In this document: positions 21,210 to 31,424 of the stretch, piece by piece
Position numbering within the stretch: position 1 is the first letter of the stretch
Layout of the letters: each line of letters opens with the position of its first letter
Origin: Trametes villosa
Lineage: Eukaryota > Basidiomycota > Agaricomycetes > Polyporales > Polyporaceae
Direction of reading: 5' to 3'
Assembly: GCA_002964805.2 (NCBI GenBank)
Contig: PUDQ02000089.1
Coordinates: 124,001 to 188,000 of the forward strand
Length of the DNA stretch: 64,000 nucleotides
Position numbers and translations under genes: made by a program
The notes under the pieces: model-generated
The model's input: the letters and a program-made list of their open reading frames with translations, nothing else
The model's database searches: none
Told to the model about the DNA's origin: nothing

Positions 21210-22488
21210 ATGTCCAGCACAATGCGTACAGCACTCGCCGCTCTGTCTCTCGCGTCGCTCCTCATGCTTCCCGCCAGCGCCCACTTCGTGCTCACGGACG
21301 AGTACATCGGCCGCGACTTCCTGCAGAGCTGGAACTGGGAGTCCTTCAACGACCCCACCCATGGCCGCGTGAACTACCTAGCGCAGGTTGACGCGATCAA
21401 CGGAAACCTAACATATGGTAAGTCGCCCAGGTTCTGAACCCGTGTGTATGCTAACTCCATATACCTAGCCACGGACAACAAGTTCATCATGCGCGCCGAC
21501 TCGCACAACGTCGTCGCACCGACCTCGCGCGGCAGGGACAGCGTCCGCATCACCTCGCAGCGCGCCTACGACGAGGCCGTCGTTATCCTCGACCTCAGCC
21601 ACATGCCCGAAGGCTGTGGCACATGGCCTGCCTTCTGGTCGCTCAGCCAGCGTGGGCCGTGGCCGAATGGGGGCGAGATTGACATTATCGAAGGTGCGCG
21701 GCGGGTCATCGGGGCCGTGGTCGTAATGTCCTGACAGGAGTCAAACACACAGGCGTCAACCAGGACAGGCAGAACCTGGCCTCGCTTCACACCACACCGG
21801 GCTGCACGATGCAGCCCCCACGCACGATGACTGGGCAAGTCTCCATCTATATCCCCAAACTCTCGTAGGCTGACCTAGGCCGCCCAGGACCGCGACGTCG
21901 ACGAACTGCGACGCGTCCGTGAATTACAACCAGGGCTGCGGCGTCTCGTTCGCGAAGCCCGCCTCGTACGGCGCCGACTTCAACAGCGCCGGCGGCGGGT
22001 ACTACGCGCTCGTCCGCTCCAAGACCGACGGCGTCCGCGTGTACTTCTGGTCGCGCTACGACCCCGCCGTGCCGCCCGAGGTGCGCAGCGGGCCCGTCGC
22101 GGGCCTGCTCGGCACGGAGAGCATGTACCCGACGGCGTCTTGGGGCCAGCCCGAGGCCGCGTTCGCGCTCGCGGATACGTGCGACTACGAGAGCCACTTT
22201 GACCCGCACGCGTTCGTGTTTGACCTCACGTTCTGTGTACGTCGTGCCTCCTCTTCGTAGCGACTAAGGAGAAAAGCTTACGTTCTTGCAGGGCGATTGG
22301 GCGGGTTCGGATTACCCTAACACTGGGTGCCCTGCGACATGCGACGATTGTGCGTAAAACGGTCGGGTTTCTCAATCACTTTTACTAACGTACTGCTGCG
22401 CATAGTCGTCATGAACAACCCTCAAGCATTCTCCAACGCGTACTGGGAGATCAACTCACTCAAAGTCTACACCCCCGTGCAGCAATAG
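21210..22488 (+). CDS. Glycoside hydrolase family 16, endo-1,3(4)-beta-glucanase type
   Basis: Six exons (21210-21417, 21469-21693, 21753-21834, 21888-22236, 22292-22349, 22406-22488) give 334 residues. A signal peptide (RTALAALSLASLLMLPASA) is followed by one GH16 catalytic domain. The catalytic signature GGEIDIIEG places the nucleophile at E139, D141, and the acid/base at E144. The Cys pattern and the VN motif after the signature match laminarinase-like enzymes such as Phanerochaete Lam16A. It should cleave beta-1,3(1,4)-glucan outside the cell, either remodelling its own wall or digesting other walls. The third intron uses a GC donor (GCAAGT at 21835): only this choice restores frame and gives the expected MTGTATSTNCD. 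No carbohydrate-binding module or membrane anchor is seen. Confidence 0.93.
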
Positions 22489-22746
22489 CACCCCTCCTAC
22501 CATTCCCGCTGATCAGTTACGAATCTGGGGTGACCGTAATCTGGAGCTACTAAAATATGGGGGCAATGTACGAATGGGAAGCATTCTTTCTGGCATAGAC
22601 GGGTTTGGAAATGCGACAACTGTTTGCGAGGCTACATCCATAGCGCCAGGAGTCCCCATGCTGTGTGAATGTGCATAGACATCGCCAAACGGCGATGCAA
22701 AACAACATTACCGGGGGGGACATCCTAGCAGAGTGGCAAAACGACT

Positions 22747-22830
22747 AGCCCACCGCGAGGGTCGAACTCGCAGCCTTCAGATCACCCGCTAGTAAGAGTC
22801 TGACGCTCTATCCGATTGAGCTAGGCGGGC
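22747..22830 (-). tRNA. tRNA-Lys(CUU) with 10-nt intron, copy 1
   Basis: Reading the minus strand: acceptor GCCCGCC/GGTGGGC, D-arm GCTC...GAGC, anticodon stem TCAGA/TCTGA, loop CTCTTA with anticodon CTT, then intron CTAGCGGGTG after position 37, and T-arm GCGAG-TTCGACC-CTCGC. Total length is 84 nt. It is followed by TCGTTTTGC, a Pol III terminator. It is identical in sequence to the copies at 26696-26779 and 29255-29338. Confidence 0.93.
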
Positions 22831-22963
22831 GATATTAGCCGAGTTCCCGTGGCGTACAGAACAAGTTAGGCACGATTTCTACCCGTGTCCAGGATACATG
22901 TACGGTAGTGACGGCACAGTAGCCTTAGTACCAGCATACGGACGGCGGAGAGTCCAACATCAT

Positions 22964-25546
22964 CTACTCACCGTCCTTTCCTGCCTTGTCGGGAGCTCCC
23001 AGCCCCGACAGCAGCTGGGTAAGGAGGCCTTCCAGACTGGCCAAGCGCGCGTTCAGTTCGTCCAACTTCCCCTCGAGCTTCGTCTCCAGCAGCGCTAGTC
23101 GATCATCCTGGGGGAGTCGGATTGGCGAAGGTTGTTCAGTGAGTGCCTGCGCCGCACCTTTTGTAGACGGGATGAGAACAAGGGTATGTGACCACCGGTC
23201 GTGGGTGTGCGCATGATCTGAGCTGGGGATTCGCCCGCTTAGCCACAACCTTTCGTGTTCGACCCGAGTGTTGCACAGGGTGCAGACAGAGGTGGATGCT
23301 AAATGTTTATACCAGGTTAGGTCCGGATCATGACCGGAGAGGGGAACGAGACAGAAGATACTTGCATTCACATTCGAGACAACACCAGTATTCTTCCGTA
23401 GGTTCAATTACCCGTTGACATTCCGCGCATAGCAAGCCGTTGTCGGTGCAGTGTGCAAGCGTCCGCTTCGCCGTGTTCAGAATCGCAAACAGGTAGGTCC
23501 GCAGTCGCGCCGAGCGAAATTGCACCACCGCGTGCTGTGGCTGCCGGGCATGTCCTCCATCGGAGAAGCACCGGTGGCAGAAATCGATAGCCTTCCCTAT
23601 CTCCATGGTGCAGTCCGCGCAGACGAGCCAGCTGCCCGTGATTGGCACAGTGTGGCATATGCTACAGGAGCACGACCTATCGGTGAAAACACGGTTGAGC
23701 AGAGCACTCGGAAGAAGGTGGGACGGTAACCTCACGTGTGCAGGATCTCGCGCGTGTACCGAAGCAGAGCCAACGCGTTCCACACATAGAGCTCCTGCGG
23801 ATGAGTCTTCTTCGACAGCTCCTGGCGTTCGCGCTCCTCCTCGGTGTCCAGCCTGTACATGCTGGCGATGCGCTTCGCCGTCAACGCGACGTACCGCTCG
23901 CGGAGTTCGCGGGGTGCGAGCAGGGCGGGAAAGTCCAGTTTCTGCAGATGTGCGCGGACGAGGTGCATCACGATGCTAATCGCGAGCTTCCACATCGAGC
24001 GTGGGCGGTTGGACGCGAGCTCCTCGGCTGGTGGATAGGTGAGGATGTCCTGGTATAGGTAGTGCTGGAACGTGGCCGAGGCGAGGACAGGGGATGCGGG
24101 AGATAGAGACGCTGGAGCGGGCAAACCATCGGTAGACGATGTCACGGTATGGAAAGGCGGGCTGGTACATTGGGAAGGCTGTATGACGGACAAAGGGAGA
24201 CCCCAGGACCCGTGGACGGCCTGTTCGCCCCAGAATTTGTAGTTGTGCTGCTCGTCGCCATGTGCCGTCGCCGTATTGTGCCACATGATTTTCTCCTTCG
24301 ACTGAAGCATCGTGTAGTCGCCGAGGAACGCAACCTGGACGCTGCCGGCGACGGGCTCGCGGACACTGTAAAAGTCGCACGTGCCGTTACCACCGCCGCG
24401 GATGGTGCCGTCTGATGTCTGAACGGCGATGCTGAGGCTGACGAAGCCACCGCCCCCTATGCCGATGCTGTACGTAGAAGTGCCGCTCCAATTGGCCACG
24501 AGCGACTTCTCACTCTCCCGGTGATTTGCAGGGTTGTCTTCGCCGACGACGGTGGCGTTGTGGTGTCCGTCAAGCATGATGCCTAGATATTCGAAGCGAG
24601 GAGCGTGGCTCGAAGGGGGGTCGTCTGTGATCCCATTCGGATACGGGCCGGACGATAAGGCATAGCGAGGAGCCCTGCTGTCAGCGGGGTATGGTGGTGC
24701 GTACGGTTGCATCGCGGGTTGACCGAAGACATGGGAGTACTAGATAGTCCATGAGTACTGGTGATGGTTTCGGACGGTGGTATACAGATGAGGCTTACCA
24801 AGCCGAGGAAGAAACTGTTGAGCCGCTCCGTTTCGTTCAGGTTTTGGAACTTGAGCACCACTAGAGGATGAAATCAAATTCTGAATCCAGCACATACGAT
24901 GCACAATGTTCTACCTCGCAGGACGCTAATGCGGTCCCCTCGAACAGCGGTCCAAACGACTTGCAGAAAAGGTTGGATGAGGGTGGCCACACGCCTGAAA
25001 CTACGGGAAGGTAAGCTTGAATAAGGAGCAGAAGAGGGGTTATGGCACCTACACCGTGAAGATAGATAACATACCGCACATTATCACAACGAGTGCGAGT
25101 AGCTCCACAGTGGTTTCTCGACTCTGGGTGAACCCGAGAGTTTGCGCTGTATGTGAGGGCGATACTCCAATTACATCCTTGAGGTTGGATGTTAGCGAGT
25201 CGGCCAACGACATGAAAATGATAGACACACCTCGCACGAATGGGTTCGGTTTAGCGTACTCATCGAGAACGAGCACAAAGACTTCGCTATTTCCCGGGAA
25301 CGCGACCTCTCTCTTGAGATAGGGAAAGCGAGCATGATGCTGTCACCTGGTACCACTGCCGCGCACTCATGTTCTCCTGTTCGTAGTAGATAAATCGTGT
25401 GCAGTCTCAAAGAAAAGAGGATGCGGCGAGAGCATACCTGAGGAGTTGAGATCGCCGTTAGATGGTGCGGCCAAGTTGCTACGCATAGCTATATTATTTA
25501 GGCCAGCAGCAGCACAATATACCACAAGGTCGGTTTCTTGAGCCAT
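22964..25546 (-). CDS. ZZ-type zinc-finger protein, shortened paralogue of the 36-kb gene
   Basis: The well-supported 3' exons are 24994-24915, 24860-24799, 24739-23736, 23676-23366 and 23298-22964. They align exon by exon with the last exons of the gene at 36260-40662: QVVW...DRISVLR, LKFQNLNETERL, a W-rich beta domain, ELRERYVALTAKRI, a ZZ-like finger (CSICHTVPI...CADC...CHRC) and a second Cys cluster (CAEC...CCLEC...CTLC). The final intron has a GC donor (GCAAGT) where the paralogue has GTGAGT. The 5' exons (25546-25438, 25376-25347, 25308-25231, 25177-25075) are tentative. They keep frame but use one 38-bp intron and do not match the paralogue. The helical N-terminal half and EF-hand of the full-length protein are missing, so this is either a truncated gene with a new 5' end or a decaying copy. 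Function unknown. Confidence 0.6.
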
Positions 25547-26081
25547 GTCGTTGCGCCGGATGAGGTTCATGGGTGTCGTGGGGGATGAAGAGCGACAACG
25601 CAGCTACTGAAGAGCGTCCTGTTCTCGGGTCACCGGTTTACATCGCCTCTCTGGGGACGCCAGAGGATGATTCTGGGCATGCGAATGCACCCTGGCCGGC
25701 CTGGCCGGGTCCCGGGAACAACGCAGCAGACTCGCAGCGCCAGACTCCAGTTGTGGTTCGATGAACGCTGGAGGCGATGTTAGGACTTGGAGGCGGTGAC
25801 AATGCTGCAATTTCCTGTTCGTGGTCTGCTCGATATGGAGCTGCACAGATACCGACGCTGCAGCCGCTGAATTGGCTCAGGATGACCATGAACTGACACT
25901 AGTACGACAACGTCCGGCGAAGGAGGCGAAAAGTACGCTGAACACTGTTTCACTGGAAGCTAGTGCAATGATATCAATCGAGGGGGCCGTACCTACAGTA
26001 AGAAGTGCAGGGCGATTGAGATCATGGCATGCTGGTGGGCATGCTGCGCCTCGAAGCGAGGAGGCAGGGACTTGAACTTGA

Positions 26082-26241
26082 ACGTTAACGTCCCAGCCAA
26101 ATGTCACGGTCTTTCGAAGTCCGCTGTGGCTGCATCAGTCAAGCGCCCGTCTGCCACCGCCACTTGCCACCAACCCTGCGCGCGGCCTTCGCGCGACCTC
26201 GTTCACCCCGCGCGCATCCTCGTTGAGCTCGCGCGCAGCCC
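26082..26241 (+). repeat. Left arm of a perfect 160-bp inverted repeat
   Basis: The arm starts with the palindrome ACGTTAACGT and ends GCGCGCAGCCC. Reading base by base, it is the exact reverse complement of 26478-26637. The arms are separated by a 236-bp loop. Identity stops abruptly at both ends, which suggests a recent duplication-inversion or ongoing gene conversion. No flanking target-site duplication was recognised. Confidence 0.92.
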
Positions 26242-26427
26242 GGTATTGGTCGCGCAGACATTCTAAGTGTTCAATACTCAGTGATTCTCGGTGGATGTAC
26301 ATCAAAATGCGATTTAAACTTCCCAATAGCATAAAGATCCATTTCGGAGCGAATTTTTGCGTTTGATATCCATAGGTACAGTGTACGCTCAGCGCGTACA
26401 TGGTATAGACAGTTCAGAAGCCCGCAG

Positions 26428-26532
26428 GCTGAACTCTGTCACGCACGGGATCAACACCATCGCGCGCGGGCTCAACGGGGCTGCGCGCGAGCTCAACGAG
26501 GATGCGCGCGGGGTGAACGAGGTCGCGCGAAG
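26428..26532 (+). repeat. Five 21-bp tandem repeats encoding heptads
   Basis: Five degenerate 21-bp units run head to tail (26428, 26449, 26470, 26491, 26512). Read in one plus frame they give the heptads LNSVTHG, INTIARG, LNGAARE, LNEDARG and VNEVARR. The last two and most of the third lie in the right arm of the inverted repeat and are therefore mirrored in the left arm. The leading Leu/Ile/Val and Asn spacing looks like a coiled coil, but I found no start codon with supporting context and no gene around it. Confidence 0.75.
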
Positions 26533-26637
26533 GCCGCGCGCAGGGTTGGTGGCAAGTGGCGGTGGCAGACGGGCGCTTGACTGATGCAGCCACAGCGGAC
26601 TTCGAAAGACCGTGACATTTGGCTGGGACGTTAACGT
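26478..26637 (-). repeat. Right arm of the perfect 160-bp inverted repeat
   Basis: Exact reverse complement of 26082-26241. It ends 58 bp before tRNA-Lys copy 2. A transcript through both arms would fold into a 160-bp perfect hairpin with a 236-nt loop. Confidence 0.92.
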
Positions 26638-26695
26638 CAAGTTTCGGTGTGCGCCTAAAACTGAGTCTCGACTTCAAGTCAACAGCAAAACGACT

Positions 26696-26779
26696 AGCCC
26701 ACCGCGAGGGTCGAACTCGCAGCCTTCAGATCACCCGCTAGTAAGAGTCTGACGCTCTATCCGATTGAGCTAGGCGGGC
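26696..26779 (-). tRNA. tRNA-Lys(CUU) with 10-nt intron, copy 2
   Basis: Same 84-nt sequence as copy 1, including the intron CTAGCGGGTG, and the same TCGTTTTGC trailer. Beyond about 5 bp upstream and 11 bp downstream the flanks differ from the other copies. Confidence 0.93.
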
Positions 26780-27079
26780 GATACCGAGCCAGGCACTGTG
26801 GCATGTATGATCTGCCAAGGCTACTACCGGTGAGCGCCGATTCATTAACTCGCCGGCTGGCCCATGGATTTCACTCTCCTCCATCCTCGTAGCATCCCAA
26901 TAACATCCGCAAACTGTATTGCACAGGAACTGATTATGTGAGTTATCGGGGCCGTGCCCATGATACCTTGATGCAACCCCAGTTCAAGCATGCCGTATAC
27001 TTCACGCTGACACGACGTGTTGCACTGTAGCGGATTGCGATATCGCCGAGCCTGACACTCAGTTGCTCCATCGTTCCAA

Positions 27080-28707
27080 ATGGCATCCCCGGAGCCTATC
27101 CTGAACTACGATGTTCTGCTCGTGATCCTACGCGCCTGTTCGAGGCCGGACTGCTCACGCTTCATGCGGACGGCTCGTTTCTTCTACACGCATGGAATGG
27201 AAACCCTGCTCTCGGAAGACGTGGAGTTATACACAGAGGAAAAGCTTTTGCGATTCCTTGCTTACCTGCGCAAGCCGGAAGACGACTCGCGCTACAAGTA
27301 CGTGCGCTCTCTCAAACTGCCATACGACGACCTCAGCGAGCGGGGGTCTCTGGAGCTCATCGATGCGCTGGCGTTGCTATCCCATCTCAACAAGCTGTCA
27401 TTCGGCGATGCTGAAACCCTTCTATCATCTCATCGCCATCTACCCGACGCATTTGCGGCGCTCACCCGCGTTCGGGACATTGACATGACTTATATTGGCC
27501 CAGTCGCGGCCAGGATGCTGATTTCCCTTCGCTCCGGGCTTGTCACGGTGGACTTTTCTTTCTATGACGACCGCGAAGACGCGCTGTTTGAGATTCTACC
27601 GGAGGATAAGTGGAATATATGCCACCCCACTATCCTCTTACAGCGTTCGTGCTCAACCCTTGAGAAGATTACCTCGTACTGCTGGCGTATGAACCCATAC
27701 ATTCCCCCCGACCATACCATTGTCTATCCGAAGATGCGCGAACTCGACCTCGAGGCAGCTCCTTTCCCACTTACCCTCTCATACGTCCGCGCCTATCCGT
27801 TGAATCTGGAACGCCTCAGCTTCAACATGATCGAGAGCACCGAGGAACATATCCGTTGGCCCGGGACCCTCGAACAACTCGACGCGCGCCATTCCTTCAA
27901 TGTAGCCCAGCAGATCAACTCGGGCTGCATTTGGCAGAAGTTGCGCTTTTTCTGGGGATGCCTGATGGACATCTATGTGCTAGGTCTTGCCTGCCCCGTT
28001 GACGAAGTCCATGTGCATAGTTTGCGAGGGAGTCTGCTCTACATGCTCGGCCCTACACTGTCCCACGTTCGTCCTCGGCGTCTCACATTACTACGTTGGC
28101 CAGGCGGCAAGCTCGACGGACCCGTGGACGAGATGTTCTCAGCCTTGGGAGGTCGCCGGGGATCCCGGCTCGAATTCCTTGAGCTAGCCATCGATTTTGA
28201 CTCGAAAGACCCCAAAAACCAAGAAATTGATATCGCTGACGTGCTGGTGCGTGTTCTATATTCGCTCTTGCGTACAAACCAGCAACTAACTATGGATCCG
28301 GCTGTTAGGACGGCTTACTCTCGACACTTCGGGACTCGCCCCTCCTGGACCTAAAGCTGAACATAGGGACGACGGACCTTGACCCTCGACCCAGCTCTAT
28401 GTCCATAGCAGGGGAAGCCATGGGCTACTTGCTGGATGACCTGCCGCTGCCCCCTCTCGAGATCAATTCCGAGGACTACCCGCTGCTCTGGGCCGAGCAG
28501 GCGGCGGATGCGTTTGACCTCGAGGAGTACGTGCGGCGATTTGCGAGGGAGATTCCTACACTACGACATGCGCGCGTCACCCTGGCAGGCCCGCGGGACC
28601 GCCGGAGGGAAGTCACGCTCGACGGCGGTCAGCTCGCGTTCCGGGAGAGCGTTGAGCGGAAGTATGGCGAGTATGAACGGATGGCTGCAGAAGCTTCAGG
28701 TTCGTAG
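27080..28707 (+). CDS. F-box-like protein
   Basis: Two exons (27080-28246, 28309-28707) give 521 residues. The N-terminus (PILNYDVLLVILRACSRPD, then RFMRTARFFYTHGM) fits the F-box helices of Agaricomycete F-box proteins, and the rest is a leucine-rich solenoid. The 62-bp intron has a GTGCGT donor, a CTAAC branch site and a TTAG acceptor. Without it the frame ends at 28354 with no sense beyond; with it the conserved-looking DSPLLDLKLNIGTTDLD is restored. F-box proteins recruit targets to SCF ubiquitin ligases. This family is greatly expanded in mushrooms and targets are unknown. There is an alternative reading as two separate genes, which the intron signals argue against. Confidence 0.75.
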
Positions 28708-29725
28708 TGGAGGCCCGCCCTTGTTTCGCCCGCTTACCTGATTATTCTCGATCCAGGTCAGCACATGCCAGAAGAATAATATCGGTATTTCTCTGCCTGC
28801 GGAGGAACTGCCTGCAAAATCGTCCGGCTAAGGACGAGCTGTTCTCATCTTAACGATTTGTAGTTTCTTCGCTAACAGACAGTGTCACATACGGCCAGCA
28901 TATCGGTACAAATACACTGAGCCCCAGATCGAGGTTTTGACACCCGCTCTTCGTCCTCCCTTCGCGCATGGGAGTCGCGCTGTGGATTACTGCTACGTTG
29001 CTTCAGATGCTCGTCCTTGGCGCGCGGGGAGCCTTCAGCCGGGACGTCATCCACGACGACCTGCGTATCCTGCACGACGTGAGTCTGCCAGTAGAACTCA
29101 GCGTCCTCGACAGCGCGCCGTTGCCAAGAGGTTCACCTCCACTTGGCACTCGTTCAGATGCTCCCGCCAGCAAGCTCAGCTGCTCAGGTCAGTCCGCTTG
29201 AGCATGGAGTTGTGCGCCTGCGATTATATATGTCACAAAGGCAAAGCCGATATCGCCCGCCTAGCTCAATCGGATAGAGCGTCAGACTCTTACTAGCGGG
29301 TGATCTGAAGGCTGCGAGTTCGACCCTCGCGGTGGGCTAGTCGTTTTGCTCTGATTTCCCGCTCATCCTGCCCCCTTCACTGGCTCCTAGGCCTGTATGC
29401 AGCATTTTTCCAAATCTCAATCCAGTTTACTTCCCTATTCTTGTGCTGGCCCCGCGAAGCAAGGGTCCAAGCGCCGTGTGCGCTTGTGTGGTCGTGTGTG
29501 ATCAGCAAGTACTGAGCGGCCCGGGCGGAAAGACGCTGAGTCGATCCCGCCGCTTGGTGGCGCTCCCTTCGCTTCCGCCCTCGTCGCTCTCCCGTCCTCC
29601 CCCGTCGACTCATCTGGTGTCGGTATTGTTGGCTAGACTTGACCGCAAACACAGATCCCTGTCATCAACAGCCGCCGTCTCTGCATTCCTCACACGTCGT
29701 AGAATTCGAAGGCGTTATCATCGAC
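28708..29725. other. Intergenic region around tRNA-Lys copy 3
   Basis: Apart from the tRNA (29255-29338) I see no gene. The stretch before 29726 is the promoter and 5' UTR of the R3H-associated gene. Confidence 0.55.
29255..29338 (+). tRNA. tRNA-Lys(CUU) with 10-nt intron, copy 3
   Basis: Identical over all 84 nt to the two minus-strand copies, but in the opposite orientation. It has the same anticodon CTT, intron CTAGCGGGTG and Pol III terminator (TCGTTTTGC). Confidence 0.93.
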
Positions 29726-31165
29726 ATGGAGTCGGCTCAGCAAACGTCTGCACCTTCCGCTCCGGCCAGTGATGGAGGCCCTGTGCCCATGTCCTTCCCG
29801 GCCATTCTGCGGACTTCAGGCTTAACTGACCGGTTTGCGCACCTACGTATCTCGTCGACGGAGAAGAGCGTACCGTCCTTATCTGCTGCCCGGCGTAACA
29901 AGCGGGTTGACAAGGAGGGCAAACGTTGGGTCCGGCGTATGGAGAACGGTGCGTGTGGTCGCCGGACTTCAGTTGCTGGGACTTATTGGCTGGCGGGAAC
30001 CTCTCAAACACAGCCCGGTTTGTCGGCAACGTCCATATCGTCGCTCCGTCCAGGAAGGACTACGCCGTTCCGTTACCCAACAGCCGTGCTACGTTCCCCC
30101 AGCCCCTGCCCAACTACCTCGCCCGCAACAGCGTCGTCCCTCCGGTATCCCCATCTTCTACCGAACCAAGCTCTGCCAATGCCGGCCGCTTCTCCTTGAG
30201 CCTCAAGGGCATGCGCCGCGAGCTTCGCAAGTCCGGCCCTAGCACGGAGCTACTCGTGAAGGAGGTGGAGGACGAGATAATGACTTGGCTAGAGGGAGGC
30301 GTGATGCTCGCACCCGACGATTCGGGCAACCTCTCTACGGCGGTACCTATCGGCACCTCGAACACGATCACGGAGGTCTCGAGGACGCCGCTACAGCTCG
30401 TCTGGAGCATCTCCGACGACGCCTTCTCGCGCTACATCGTGCACTGCTGCGCGCGTTATCACGACGTCGTCAGCTTCAGTGAGTATCCGCCCCCGCCGTC
30501 TTCCCTACCCCGCTAACCCGCGCGCAACAGGCAAGGACGCCTCCGGACAGCGCCTCACCTACCTCCTCCGGCCGAACGTCACCCGTCCGAGCCGGCACGC
30601 CGCGCCCACGCTCGACACCCCGCCCACGACGGACCTCTCCGAGCTCTCCGGGCACGACTTCGACACCGAGTCCGAGTTCGCGTCCGACCGCGACTTCTCC
30701 GACGCCGAAGGGCCCCGCCCCGCCCCCGGCGGCCTCGGCGCCATCGTCGAGTTGGGGTCAGACGCGTCCGCCCCGTCGTCCCCCGCGGTCGGCGCGCGGT
30801 ACGCGGGCTCTTCGGTGCCCTCGATGGCCCCGCTTGACGACTCTTGGTCCGTGATCGGCGGCTCTGACGTCGAGGGCGACCTGTCCGCGCCTGAGGGCGA
30901 GGAGGAGCGCCTCGCGCACGGCGTCGCCGCGCTTGAGCTGAGCGACGTCGAGGGCGACGCGGATAGGACGTTCACGGCGGACGTGCGGCGGCGCCAGGGC
31001 CCGGAGGCGTTGCGTTCGCGCCTGCTAGACCGTCAGCGGCGGGCGGCGTCGTCGCCGTCGCGGTCTCCTGCGAGGAGGGCACCGAGGAGGGCGCGTCGGG
31101 GAGCTGAGGTCGTGCGCGCGGAGAACTTTGGACGGAAGTCGTTCTACGACTACCTCTATTCGTAA
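29726..31165 (+). CDS. R3H-associated N-terminal domain protein
   Basis: Three exons (29726-29948, 30014-30478, 30531-31165) give 440 residues. The segment ARRNKRVDKEGKRWVRRMEN joined to ARFVGNVHIV is, from memory, the core of the fungal R3H-associated N-terminal domain (R3H-assoc). The next part (LVWSISDDAFSRYIVHCCAR YHDVVSF) fits the R3H helix that binds single-stranded nucleic acid. The last 200 residues are acidic and Ser-rich, ending in an Arg-rich patch and FGRKSFYDYLYS. A nucleic-acid role is inferred from the family; no enzyme motif is present. The intron inside the Ala codon after MEN restores the conserved motif, supporting the model. Confidence 0.8.
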
Positions 31166-31424
31166 ACGGCCCTCTCGCGTCCGTAGTCAAGTTCCAACTC
31201 CTCCGTTCCTTGGCCGTATTCGTATTCGCGTTCGTCATCGCCGAACGAGAGAAACATAGCGATGTGTATGTATGCATATATGTACACTGTACAGTATCCG
31301 AGCAGGAAGAATCACGTACTACAGTCCTAGAGTGGCAGAGTGGGGAGGCATGGGCGATAAGTCGAGGTGATACATAGGGACCATACATGGCAGTCCAAGA
31401 TGTGAATCTGCAGACCGAGTGCGC

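Larger units (their letters stand above)
25547..27079. other. Intergenic region holding an inverted repeat and a tRNA
   Basis: This is the space between the ZZ paralogue (-) and the F-box gene (+). It contains the 160-bp inverted repeat, the 21-bp tandem repeats and tRNA-Lys copy 2, listed separately. The remaining 25547-26081 and 26780-27079 show no convincing gene. Confidence 0.6.

Noticed and set aside
21738..21752. Alternative acceptor CTGACAG in GH16 (adds five residues)
   Set aside because: In frame but would insert residues into the catalytic-loop motif; the downstream CACAG gives the expected EGVNQ.
28355..28398. Frameshift or stop inside the F-box gene (pseudogene)
   Set aside because: A canonical 62-bp intron (GTGCGT, CTAAC, TTAG) removes the conflict and joins the two frames exactly.
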